Of a stretch of 32,773 nt of DNA, positions 1 through 8,039 are shown one piece after another. This stretch comes from Candidatus Effluviviaceae Genus V sp. Lineage in GTDB: Bacteria; Joyebacterota; Joyebacteria; Joyebacterales; Joyebacteraceae. The notes beneath the pieces are model-generated. The model saw only the letters and a list, made by a program, of their open reading frames with translations. It was not told the DNA's origin and did no database searches. A program made the translations under genes and the position numbers. The DNA lies in assembly GCA_014728125.1 (NCBI GenBank), contig WJMD01000123.1, forward strand, positions 1 to 32,773, given 5' to 3'. Numbering within the stretch: position 1 is the first letter of the stretch; each line of letters starts with the position of its first letter.

Positions 1-360
1 GACGAACCCGTCCCGGCCGACATCGCGGCGGGCTTCTTCTGGCAGAAGTTCACCCTGGGCGATGAGCTCATCGACGCCACCGCCTTCACGGTCGGCGTGC
101 AGGCCAGCAAGCAGCTGCCGGCCGGCGTCGTCCTGTTCGAGCCGTACCTCGGACTCAGCATGGACATGTTCTCGATGGACGTCACGTACGACTACGAGGG
201 GGACGAGGAGACGGAGACGATCGACCTCTCCTTCGAATCGGACACCGCCTTCAGGGCCACGGTGGGCATGTCGGTCACCGCGTCGATCGTCGGTCTGAAC
301 GCCGAGTACAGCCTGTCCGACAGAAGCAGCTTCGCTTTCGGCCTGGCGCTCGGCTTCTAG
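1..360 (+). CDS. C-terminal part of an outer-membrane beta-barrel protein (5' end outside window)
   Basis: The frame is open from base 1 and stops at 358-360, giving 119 residues of the C-terminus. The chain alternates polar and hydrophobic residues in strand-like segments, has acidic loops (around residues 63-75), and ends in Gly-Phe. A terminal aromatic residue is the usual BAM-recognised end of an outer-membrane barrel. A Met occurs at 97, but the upstream codons read equally well as barrel strands, so the gene very probably begins before the window. No specific family can be assigned from this fragment. The next gene follows after 22 bp on the same strand, so the two may be cotranscribed. 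Confidence 0.7.
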   Translation, partial: DEPVPADIAAGFFWQKFTLGDELIDATAFTVGVQASKQLPAGVVLFEPYLGLSMDMFSMDVTYDYEGDEETETIDLSFESDTAFRATVGMSVTASIVGLNAEYSLSDRSSFAFGLALGF

Positions 361-382
361 AGACGAGGGGAAGGAGAACCAG

Positions 383-1003
383 ATGAAGACCACAACATGG
401 ATAGCGATCGGCTTCCTGGCCGCCTCGCTCCTCGTCGGGGCGACCGGCTGCATTCTCGACGAGAAGGTCATCGAGCTCGTGTTCAAGAACTCGACCTGCA
501 TGGACTTCGAGGAGTACCACGAGACCGAGGTCTTCACGACGCCGGAGGTCGTTGACGTCGCGGACGACATCGACGACGCCCTCGCCGACCAGAACCTGTC
601 GCGCGATGACCTCCTCGATGCGAAGCTCATCGGCGGGACATACCAGGTCACCGACTTCCAGCATACCCACGACTGGGACATCTCCGGCACCATCACCGTC
701 CGCAGGACCGACATCAGCGACGGCCCGGAGACGATCGTCATCTACACGTCTCAGTCGCTCGAGGACGCCATGCCGGCGCCGGTAACGGCCCAGCTGGACT
801 CGGCGGGCGTCGCCCTCTTCAACCGGGCGCTCGACGACTATCTCAACTGGGAGGACCCGATCCTCGAGTTCTCGGTCAACAACGGGGACGTCGAGCCGAA
901 TCCGAGCGCTCAGGATCCGCTTGAGTTCGACTGGACCGCGTGCCTCAAGATGTACATCATCGTCGACGAGACCTACGAGGTCCCCGACGTGTTCGGCGGC
1001 TGA
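383..1003 (+). CDS. Predicted secreted lipoprotein, unknown function
   Basis: 206 residues. The N-terminus has a Lys, a hydrophobic stretch (residues 7-20) and a lipobox-like ATGC ending at Cys23, so lipid attachment after signal peptidase II cleavage is likely. The lipobox is slightly atypical, with Ala at -3 and Gly at -1. The start is supported by a purine-rich GGGGAAGGAGAA just upstream. The mature part is acidic, has few Cys and no catalytic motif I recognise; its strand-rich pattern suggests a small beta domain. It lies 22 bp after a beta-barrel gene and is followed by a strong hairpin, so it closes that transcription unit. It may work with the barrel at the outer membrane, but that is inference from position only. 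Confidence 0.7.
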   Translation: MKTTTWIAIGFLAASLLVGATGCILDEKVIELVFKNSTCMDFEEYHETEVFTTPEVVDVADDIDDALADQNLSRDDLLDAKLIGGTYQVTDFQHTHDWDISGTITVRRTDISDGPETIVIYTSQSLEDAMPAPVTAQLDSAGVALFNRALDDYLNWEDPILEFSVNNGDVEPNPSAQDPLEFDWTACLKMYIIVDETYEVPDVFGG

Positions 1004-1035
1004 TGCTCGTCCGATCGAGACCGCTTCTCAACATG

Positions 1036-1062
1036 AAGGCCGCCGGGGCTCCCGGCGGCCTT
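1036..1062 (+). terminator. Strong hairpin terminator after the lipoprotein gene
   Basis: A perfect 12-bp inverted repeat (1036-1047 with 1051-1062) encloses a 3-nt loop, 33 bp after the lipoprotein stop. It is followed by TTCGTCGTCG rather than a clean T-run, so termination may be only partly intrinsic. The 125 bp from here to the next start show no clear promoter. Confidence 0.75.
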
Positions 1063-1187
1063 CGTCGTCGGCAGGCACGTCCGTGCGGCCTACGCGCGTG
1101 CGCGAAACTCCTCGTATGCCCGCCGAGTCACATCATTGGCGAACGGAGAGACCGTCAACGAGGACCCCTCGGAGCATGGAGGCCGCA

Positions 1188-2840
1188 GTGAACCTGAGAA
1201 GATCGCGAGTGCGCCACCCGACCGCAGCTCTCGCTGCGTCCGCGATCCTCCTGTGCGCTCTGCCCGTCCAGGAGGCGTTCGCAGACGACCTGGCCACCAG
1301 CGTGATCGCCGGGAGCCGGGGGCTGTCCCCGGGCGACACCACGGTGTTCACTGTCTGCGAGTCCATTGTGCGGCTCTTCGAGGAGCGGCCGGATGTGGCG
1401 TGGCCCGGCTACTCGCTGGCCGAACAGCCCTTCCTCGTCTACGTACCCGACTGCATGTGCCTGTTCTTCAACCCGCCGGCAGGGCACTCCGGGTTCGAAG
1501 AGCCCCCCAGGGAGTGGCCGTCTCTGAACGGGGCGTACGTCTTCCGCGACGGCAGCCTCCCCGGTCTCGTCGGACAGCTGGCGTTCGACGTGGACGTGGC
1601 CGATACCCTGGTGGTGGCCGTCGGTCTCCCGGAGCAGTTCCCTGCGGGGATCGAAGACATCGAGTTCGAGATCTTCGCGTACATCGTCCACGAGGCCTTC
1701 CACCAGTACCAGCACACGGCGTTCGAGCGGACCTCCTGGTACCGAGAGGAGCGCTACCCCATTTCGGACGCGGAGAACAGCGCGCTTGCGTGGCTCGAGA
1801 TGCGCATTCTGGAAGATGCGCTCCTCGCGTCATCATCAGGCGACGAGGAGACGTGCCGGCACAGGGCAGGCCAGTTCGTGGCCGTGCGCCACCTTCGCTG
1901 GAACATCGCCTCGGAGTTCGTGCGCGGGTTCGAGAGGGGCAAGGAGCTGATGGAGGGAACGGCCAAGCACGTGGAACTCAGGGCCGTCGTCGGTGCCGCC
2001 TCGCTCGAGTATGTCTCTGAGATCGACGGCACGATGAGCCCCCTGGCGGGCGTACTTCCCCGATCGTCACTCTGCGAACTCATCGTCGATGAGCTGGTCG
2101 AGCGGAGAGGCGAGCGGTGTCTGCAGCCACAAGACGTCCCCAGGAACCGGATATACGCGGTCGGCAGCGCGCAGTGCTATCTCCTCGACCATCTGGGATG
2201 CGAGTGGAGAGAGGCCGCCGCGACGGGCGGCGACGACTTCTCCTACTCCGAGCTGCTCCAGAAGAATCTCGAGATGCCTGACCCGGCGCTCGAGCCGGCG
2301 GCGCGGGCGGCTATGGGGGAATACGGCTACGACGGACTGCTGGCCGCCGCGAAGACCGCGTGGGAGGAATACCGGAGGGGCTACTCCGACGCGCTGGCCC
2401 GCTTCGAATCGCAGGAGGGCACGCGCGTCGAGATCGTCATGCCCACAACGAACGTCTCCCGGTCGCGTCGAACGAGGGAGCGGAAGTGGCTGATGAACGC
2501 GGGCGCTTCCTGCCTGTGCGCCGGCTTCGAGGTCTACACGGCGCGCGGCGGCGGGTGGTCCTTCGAGCTCCACGACGCGGGTCTTCTTGAACTCAGCGAT
2601 TGGGACGCGGGCAGCAGGAAGGTCGTCATTTACGAGCCCGGTGATCTCAAGGTATCGGTCGACGGCGAGACGTTCCAGACCCCGCCGCCCCACGAGGCGG
2701 ACTACGACTCACTGAGCGTCGCAGGAACCTGCTTCAACCTGACCAGCGATGACAGCGGGCGTGTCAGCATCGCTGACGAGGTTGTGCGCGTCTGGCTCTC
2801 AGACGGCCTCAGTGACACAGGCAGAGAGACCGGACGCTAG
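1188..2840 (+). CDS. Secreted putative zinc metallopeptidase with HEAFH motif
   Basis: 550 residues from the GTG at 1188, preferred because GGAGG lies 5 nt upstream; an in-frame ATG at 1176 is possible but has poor spacing. A signal peptide is evident: Arg-rich start, hydrophobic core about residues 10-23, cleavage near AFA/DD. The motif YIVHEAFHQYQH (HExxH at residues 168-172) is the classic Zn-binding helix of gluzincin-type metallopeptidases. About 30 residues later, in DAENSALAWLE, acidic residues could supply the third ligand. The C-terminal ~120 residues look beta-rich. I do not recognise the family; length and architecture differ from thermolysin and M1. It could be a secreted protease or an inactive homologue. 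Its stop overlaps the convergent tldE stop in a shared CTAG. Confidence 0.72.
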   Translation: MNLRRSRVRHPTAALAASAILLCALPVQEAFADDLATSVIAGSRGLSPGDTTVFTVCESIVRLFEERPDVAWPGYSLAEQPFLVYVPDCMCLFFNPPAGHSGFEEPPREWPSLNGAYVFRDGSLPGLVGQLAFDVDVADTLVVAVGLPEQFPAGIEDIEFEIFAYIVHEAFHQYQHTAFERTSWYREERYPISDAENSALAWLEMRILEDALLASSSGDEETCRHRAGQFVAVRHLRWNIASEFVRGFERGKELMEGTAKHVELRAVVGAASLEYVSEIDGTMSPLAGVLPRSSLCELIVDELVERRGERCLQPQDVPRNRIYAVGSAQCYLLDHLGCEWREAAATGGDDFSYSELLQKNLEMPDPALEPAARAAMGEYGYDGLLAAAKTAWEEYRRGYSDALARFESQEGTRVEIVMPTTNVSRSRRTRERKWLMNAGASCLCAGFEVYTARGGGWSFELHDAGLLELSDWDAGSRKVVIYEPGDLKVSVDGETFQTPPPHEADYDSLSVAGTCFNLTSDDSGRVSIADEVVRVWLSDGLSDTGRETGR

Positions 2841-4174
2841 GAGCCTGTCACGGCCACATCCTCCAGCCTGATGTAAGGCAGTACGTCGGAGAAGAGCCGC
2901 TCCCTCTCCCTTGACACGGCAGCCACCTTCGGCAGGAGATCGAACGTGTTGCCGGCGATCATCGTGCCGGTCAGAGGCTCCTCCAGCTTGCCACCGCGGA
3001 TCATGCGGCCGCCCTTGACGACGCCCGAGAAATCGCCCGACACCGGGTCGGTGTTCCCCGAGAAGCGCTTGACGTAGACGCCCCGGTCGACGCCGGCCAC
3101 CATGTCGTCGAACACGGTCTCCCCCGGGGCGAACACGATGTTCGTCGATGAGACGCTCGGCACCGACTGCGCGCCGCCGCCCGCGTGACCCGTGCTCGCT
3201 CGTCCCTCGCGGCGCGCCCGGTACGCGTCGTAGAGGAAGTTCCTGAGCGTGCCCTCCTCGATGATCGGGAGCGTCCTCGGAGCCTGTCCCTCCCGATCGA
3301 AGGACGCCGAGGCGAAGCCGTCCTCGAGCGAGGCGTCGTCGGTCACGGAGATCATCGGGGACGCCACGGCCTTCCCCATGCTCTCCCCGAACCTGCTCGA
3401 GCCTCTCTGCACGGACGAGGCCAGAACGGAGTACGTGATCGGATAGGCGATGATCTCGGCGGCCGCCATCGGAGAGAGAACGAGCGTGCCGGTGAAGCTC
3501 TCCCCCTTCCGTGCGCCCAGCGAGGCGACGACGTTCTCGGCGAAGGTCCCCGCCGCGCGCTCGCAGTCGATCCCGTCGACGCGTCTCGAGGCGTCGAACT
3601 GGAAGTCGAACGACGAGACGGTTTCGCCGTCCCGGGCCATTCCCATGACGAAGCAGTAGAGCCGGCTCACCGGCTCGGCCAGCCGGACGCCCTTCGAGGA
3701 GACGACGGCCCGCGCCCCCGCATAGCAGTGAAGCTGCCCTCCGTCCACCGTCACCCTCTCGTCGTATCCCCGGGCGACGTCGAGCATCGCGAGCGCGCTC
3801 TCGACGGCCCGGTCGACGCCGTACTCGGTCGCGGCCGGGTCGTAGATCCCCTCGAGGTCGTCGACAGGTACGGGGTCGGGGAGCCCGTTGTGCTCGTCGG
3901 GCGGAGCCGCGGCCGCGATGCCCATCGCCCGCTCGACGGCCGCCTCGATCTCGGCGTCCTCGAACGTGTTGACCGAGGCGAAGCCCATGCGCCGGTCCCG
4001 GAAGACGCGAATGCCCACGGCCTCCGACTCGGCCGACGAGGCGATCTGCAGATCGTTCTTCTGAAGCTCGACATCGATCGTGCGCCCCGAGGAGGCGAAC
4101 GCCTCCGCCTCGTCGGCCTCGTGGCGCTTCGCGGCGGCAACGGCCGCTTCGCAGATGGTCAGAAGTCTCTCCAT
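2837..4174 (-). CDS. tldE: TldE/PmbA-like subunit of the TldD/TldE metalloprotease
   Basis: 445 residues, close to the 450 of E. coli PmbA. TldE is the non-catalytic partner of TldD; the heterodimer cleaves unfolded peptides and processes modified peptides such as microcins and CcdA. Family hallmarks visible are the N-terminal region ending in VGIRVFRDRRMGFA (about residues 52-65) and the C-terminal GDFSGVVKGG followed by GTMIAGNTFDLL. No HExxxH motif is present, as expected for the E subunit. The ATG at 4174 is chosen because GGGGGAGGT lies just upstream; a longer frame has no such site. It begins 4 bp after the tldD stop, so the two are translationally linked in the order D then E. The 3' end overlaps the convergent metallopeptidase gene by 4 bp. 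Confidence 0.93.
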   Translation of the reverse strand: MERLLTICEAAVAAAKRHEADEAEAFASSGRTIDVELQKNDLQIASSAESEAVGIRVFRDRRMGFASVNTFEDAEIEAAVERAMGIAAAAPPDEHNGLPDPVPVDDLEGIYDPAATEYGVDRAVESALAMLDVARGYDERVTVDGGQLHCYAGARAVVSSKGVRLAEPVSRLYCFVMGMARDGETVSSFDFQFDASRRVDGIDCERAAGTFAENVVASLGARKGESFTGTLVLSPMAAAEIIAYPITYSVLASSVQRGSSRFGESMGKAVASPMISVTDDASLEDGFASASFDREGQAPRTLPIIEEGTLRNFLYDAYRARREGRASTGHAGGGAQSVPSVSSTNIVFAPGETVFDDMVAGVDRGVYVKRFSGNTDPVSGDFSGVVKGGRMIRGGKLEEPLTGTMIAGNTFDLLPKVAAVSRERERLFSDVLPYIRLEDVAVTGS

Positions 4175-4178
4175 GCCG

Positions 4179-5567
4179 CTACCTCCCCCCCACGATGACG
4201 TTGCACCGGACGAACGGTCCGCCGCCGTCCACCTTCGCGGGCTGTCCCTTGCCGCAGTGCCCGCTGCCGATCGTCCAGCGGAAGTCACTGCTCAGCATGT
4301 CCACACTCTGCAGCACCTCGAAAGCGTCGCCCGAGATAGAAGCACCTCGGAGAAGGCGGCCGACCTTGCCGCGCTTGATCTCGTAGGCCTCCTGCACACC
4401 GAACATGAACTCGGCGTTGGCGTCGGCCTGCCCGCTTCCGCCGCCCTTGAGAAGCAGCCCGTCGTCGATGCTCTCCACCATCTCCTCGAACGAGCTCCCA
4501 CCCGGCTCGATGTACGTGTTCCGCATCCTGATGAGCGGCGGGTCATCGAAGAGCCATGCCCGCGCGTTCCCGGTCGGCGCGACATCGAAGAGCGCCGCGG
4601 TCTCGCGGTCGTGAAGATACGACGAGAGGACTCCGTTCTCGATGACGGCCGTGCGCCCGGCGGGGACCCCCTCGTCGTCGACGAGGACCACGCCGCCGGC
4701 GTGCTCGCCCCCGATAACGGAGGGCCCGCTGTCGCAGAGCGTCACCAGCTCGCTCGCGACGCGCTCCCCGATCCGGCCCGCGGCGGCCGAGCCCGCAAGC
4801 ACGAAGTCTGCCTCGACCGTGTGGCCGATCGCCTCATGCGCGAGCAGACCGACGAGCTCCGGATCGAGCACGACCTGGGTCTTCCCTCCCGGAGCGTACG
4901 GCGCGTTGAGAAGGTCGACGGCCGTTCGGCCGGTCTTGTCGGCGATCTCCTCGGCCGAGTTCGGTCCGAAGAGCTCGGGCCACCCGCCGGTCACACCGGT
5001 CCCGTGGAACGCGGTCGTCATGTCGTCGCTCGTCCCGGCGACGGCCATGGCGACGAACTCGAGCTTCGCGTCCTCGATGTGGGCGTCCGCGCCGTCCGTC
5101 GAGACGACCCACTTCTTGTCCAGAAGCTCCGTGTAGCGGCACATCGCCGAACGGATGGTCTCGGAGGCCTCCATGGTCCGCCGCTCGGTGTCGACAACGA
5201 GCGCGGTCTTCTCCTCCGCGGAGTGCGAGGCGATCTCCTCAGCGTCGCCGGTCCGGAAGTCACCGACGGCGAACTCGCAGTCCGCGAGACGGTCGACCCG
5301 CGCCTTCCTGCCTCCGGCCGACCCCTTCGCGGCGAGCGTCGCGTCCCGAACGGCGCGCTCGATGCTCTCCCGGTCGAGCCGGGCCGTGCTCGAGAACCCC
5401 CACGTTCCGTCGACGAGCACTCGCACGCCCGCGCCGCTTCCCTTGTTCGACGACGCGCTCTCCATCACGCCGTTCCTGACGGCCAGGCGGAGGGCGTTCC
5501 TGTCGTGCACACGAACCTCGGTCCAGTGCTTCGCGTTCCCAACGATCTCCCTGAGAAGCTCCCTCAT
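4179..5567 (-). CDS. tldD: TldD-like catalytic metalloprotease subunit
   Basis: 462 residues (E. coli TldD is 481). The Zn-binding motif HEAIGH is at residues 244-249, inside the characteristic LLAHEAIGHTVEADFV stretch, and the C-terminal part has family glycine-rich elements such as GGGSGQ and ASISGDAFE. TldD supplies the active site of the TldD/E peptidase, which acts in the cytoplasm on small unfolded or modified peptides. The ATG at 5567 is supported by GAGGGAGTGAGC upstream. It sits 74 bp downstream of the glycosidase stop, so readthrough from that gene is possible, though the functions are unrelated. No RiPP precursor is visible beside it, so the natural substrate here is unknown. Confidence 0.95.
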   Translation of the reverse strand: MRELLREIVGNAKHWTEVRVHDRNALRLAVRNGVMESASSNKGSGAGVRVLVDGTWGFSSTARLDRESIERAVRDATLAAKGSAGGRKARVDRLADCEFAVGDFRTGDAEEIASHSAEEKTALVVDTERRTMEASETIRSAMCRYTELLDKKWVVSTDGADAHIEDAKLEFVAMAVAGTSDDMTTAFHGTGVTGGWPELFGPNSAEEIADKTGRTAVDLLNAPYAPGGKTQVVLDPELVGLLAHEAIGHTVEADFVLAGSAAAGRIGERVASELVTLCDSGPSVIGGEHAGGVVLVDDEGVPAGRTAVIENGVLSSYLHDRETAALFDVAPTGNARAWLFDDPPLIRMRNTYIEPGGSSFEEMVESIDDGLLLKGGGSGQADANAEFMFGVQEAYEIKRGKVGRLLRGASISGDAFEVLQSVDMLSSDFRWTIGSGHCGKGQPAKVDGGGPFVRCNVIVGGR

Positions 5568-5641
5568 GCTCACTCCCTCTTCCCGTTCGCTGTGTCGTGC
5601 GGTGTTCCGAAGATACGGCGCCGGGCGGTCCGGGACCTGTC

Positions 5642-7963
5642 TCAGTCGCCCTCGGGCAGCAGAACGGCCCCCGACATCGGTTCGAGCTCGACGGCGACCG
5701 AGGCCCCGGCCGGGCCCGCGATGACCGGAACGATGCTCCCTGAGAGGGCCTCGACCACGCTTCCGTGGTCCTCGACCACCGGAACCTCCACCGACACCGC
5801 GGTCGGTCCGGCGTTGAGGACGACGTAGGCGACGTCGTCGTCCAGGCTCCTGCGGTAGGCGAAGACCCTGCCGTCGCTGACGAGCGTCTCGAAGTCGCCC
5901 CTCGAAAAGAGCGGGTGCGACGTCCTGATGGCCGCCAGCCTTCTGACGTGGTCGTGGACGTCGACCCGGACGGGCTCCGTCTCCCACGTCCACCGGAACG
6001 GACGACGGCAGTCGGGGTCGCCCCCGCCCTCCATCGCGATCTCGTCGCCGTAGTAGATCGTGGGCGCGCCGACGTAGGTCATCGAGAAGAGCATCGCGAG
6101 CTTGAGCCGGTCGACGTCTCCGCCGCAGTTCGTCAGGAAGCGCGGCGTGTCGTGGCTCCCCAGCAGGTTCATCTGTGCGCGCACGCCCTCATCCGGGTAG
6201 ATCAGCCGCCCGGGCGCAAGGGCGCGGTCGAACTCAGCCGCGTCCATGTCGCCGCTCGCGATGAACCCGAGCACCGGGTCCCGGAAGTAGGCGTAGTTCA
6301 TGACCGCGTCGTAGTAGCGCCCGTTGACCCACTCTGGCGACGGCCCCCACAGCTCGCCCACGATGTAGGCGTCCGGGTCGACGGTCCGGACCCGTTCCCG
6401 GAAGAGCTCCCAGAACCAGAACGGTACCTCGCCGGCGACGTCGAGGCGGAACCCGTCGACGTCGGCCTCAGTAAGCCAGTAGACGGTCGCGGCGAGCAGA
6501 TGCTCGACCACCGGCCAGTTGACCTGCGCGTCCGTGATGTCCTTGACGCCCTGCTCGTCGGGGTTGTCCCGGGCGAGGTCGAAGTTGAGGTTCGGCATCC
6601 AGCCGAAGCCCCACCAGCAGTCGTAGTAGTCCTTCGCGTTCGGGGGCGGGTTGACGCCCTCGCCGGGGAGCGGCCACTCCCTCCACTCGTACCAGTCCCA
6701 GTAGGGCGACTCGGGACCCCGCTCGCGCGTGTCCTGGAACGCCCAGAAGGTGTGCCCGGTGTGGTTGTATGCGAGGTCCATGATGACGCGGATGCCGCGC
6801 TCGTGAGCCGCGTCGACGAAGTCGGCGAACTCCTGGTTCGTCCCGAAATGCGGGTCGAGCCGCATGTAGCTGACGGCGTCGTACTTGTGATTGCTCTGAG
6901 ACTCGAAGAGCGGATTGAAGTAGATGACCGTGACGCCGAGGTCGGCGAGGTAGTCGAGGTTCTCGCGGACGCCGGCGATGTCGCCGCCGTAGAACGAGTT
7001 CCAGTCGGGCTTCCCGTCGGTGCGGTACGGGCTCTTCGAGAGCCCCTCCACATCGTACCAGTCATCGACGAAGTGGAAGTAGACGTCGTTGGTCTTCCCG
7101 GAGGCCGGGAGGTCGGTCAGTCCCTCGTAGTACCACTCTGAGAAATCCTGGTCGTTCGACGCGTCACCGTTGGCGAAGCGTTCCGGGAAGATCTGATAGA
7201 AGATGCCGTCCTTGGCCCAGTCGGGTGTCGCGAAGACCGGGAACGCCTCCGCGTCGAAGACGAACGTACCGGCCGCTTCGCCGGTCTCGGCAAAACCGCC
7301 GGGTCCGAGCCAGAGCTCGGCGTCGCCGTCTGTCAGGGTGAACGCATAGTCGAACCGGGTGCCGGTCGCGGCCGTCCTGACCTCGGCCTCGAGGTAGTCA
7401 AAGAGCCCGTCGGAGTCGACGCGTTCCATGGGCACCGACGTGCTTCCCCGCGCTCCCTCGATGACAAGTGCCGCATCCGAGATATCGCCTGTCCAGACCC
7501 TCGTCCTGAAGGCGACCGTGCCGTCGCGGGCGACCGAGACCTCCCACGCGTGCCTGCCGTGCCCCAGCTGGAACGTCGTGATGACGCCGTCGCCCCGCTC
7601 GAGCGCCACGTCCTCGAAGCGCTCGTCGACCACGACGACCGAGTTCTGCCCGCCGTAGCCGTCTGGATGGAAGTCGTCGGCGGTCTCATCGGTGATCCAG
7701 TTCCCGTCGGCCACGAACTTGTACTGATACCGGCCGATCGGCAGGAGCAGCGTCACCTCGAAACGCCCGTCGACCTCTTCCATCGGAGTCGCGTCCGTGC
7801 TCCAGTTGTTGAACTGCCCGGCGAGGTAGACCTGTGACGGCGCACCGTCGGGCTCGTAGACGAACGGCACCTGCTTGAGGGCCCCCGCGTGCACCGGGCC
7901 GGCGGCCGTCGCAATGCCGACGAATACGAGCGCCGCGAGCGCGATGAACCGAACCTGTCGCAT
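5642..7963 (-). CDS. Secreted GH13 alpha-glucan hydrolase, neopullulanase/cyclomaltodextrinase-like
   Basis: 773 residues. An N-terminal signal peptide (about 1-26, ending VHA) is followed by an E-set/CBM48-like module (about 30-110) with QVYLAGQFNNWS and YQYKFVADGNW, then a CBM34-like N-domain (about 115-240) and a GH13 barrel. Catalytic residues are visible: nucleophile D508 in GFRLDVA, general acid E537 in IVGELWG, and D605 in GSHDTPRF. Region I is DLAYNH. The GDEIAMEGGGDPDCRRPFRW stretch is typical of neopullulanases and cyclomaltodextrinases. It should hydrolyse alpha-1,4 (perhaps alpha-1,6) glucans outside the cytoplasm. The ATG at 7963 is chosen over a GTG at 7972 because it is better spaced from GGAGGAAGG. 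The N-terminal E-set module makes it longer than typical cytoplasmic family members. Confidence 0.93.
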   Translation of the reverse strand: MRQVRFIALAALVFVGIATAAGPVHAGALKQVPFVYEPDGAPSQVYLAGQFNNWSTDATPMEEVDGRFEVTLLLPIGRYQYKFVADGNWITDETADDFHPDGYGGQNSVVVVDERFEDVALERGDGVITTFQLGHGRHAWEVSVARDGTVAFRTRVWTGDISDAALVIEGARGSTSVPMERVDSDGLFDYLEAEVRTAATGTRFDYAFTLTDGDAELWLGPGGFAETGEAAGTFVFDAEAFPVFATPDWAKDGIFYQIFPERFANGDASNDQDFSEWYYEGLTDLPASGKTNDVYFHFVDDWYDVEGLSKSPYRTDGKPDWNSFYGGDIAGVRENLDYLADLGVTVIYFNPLFESQSNHKYDAVSYMRLDPHFGTNQEFADFVDAAHERGIRVIMDLAYNHTGHTFWAFQDTRERGPESPYWDWYEWREWPLPGEGVNPPPNAKDYYDCWWGFGWMPNLNFDLARDNPDEQGVKDITDAQVNWPVVEHLLAATVYWLTEADVDGFRLDVAGEVPFWFWELFRERVRTVDPDAYIVGELWGPSPEWVNGRYYDAVMNYAYFRDPVLGFIASGDMDAAEFDRALAPGRLIYPDEGVRAQMNLLGSHDTPRFLTNCGGDVDRLKLAMLFSMTYVGAPTIYYGDEIAMEGGGDPDCRRPFRWTWETEPVRVDVHDHVRRLAAIRTSHPLFSRGDFETLVSDGRVFAYRRSLDDDVAYVVLNAGPTAVSVEVPVVEDHGSVVEALSGSIVPVIAGPAGASVAVELEPMSGAVLLPEGD

Positions 7964-7992
7964 GGCATCCACCTTCCTCCATCAGAGACGAC

Positions 7993-8012
7993 GCCCGGCC
8001 GAAGGGCCGGGC
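7993..8012 (-). terminator. Hairpin between reductase and glycosidase genes
   Basis: A perfect 8-bp stem (7993-8000 with 8005-8012) with a GAAG loop lies in the 76-bp gap after the reductase stop. There is no T-run after it on the minus strand, so it may be a weak or Rho-assisted terminator, or an mRNA end structure. Confidence 0.5.
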
Positions 8013-8039
8013 CGCCGTGACCTGGCGCCGCTCTCGAAG

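Noticed and set aside
3185-4198. Long plus-strand frame opposite tldE (and similar ones opposite tldD, glycosidase, reductase and DUF2723 genes)
   Set aside because: These antisense frames are by-products of high-GC codon bias; their translations are Arg/Gly/Val-rich without domain signatures, while the opposite strand encodes clear families.
4179-5993. TldD starting at 5993
   Set aside because: The extra 142 residues are Arg-rich shadow sequence overlapping the glycosidase gene; the ATG at 5567 has a good ribosome binding site and gives the family length.
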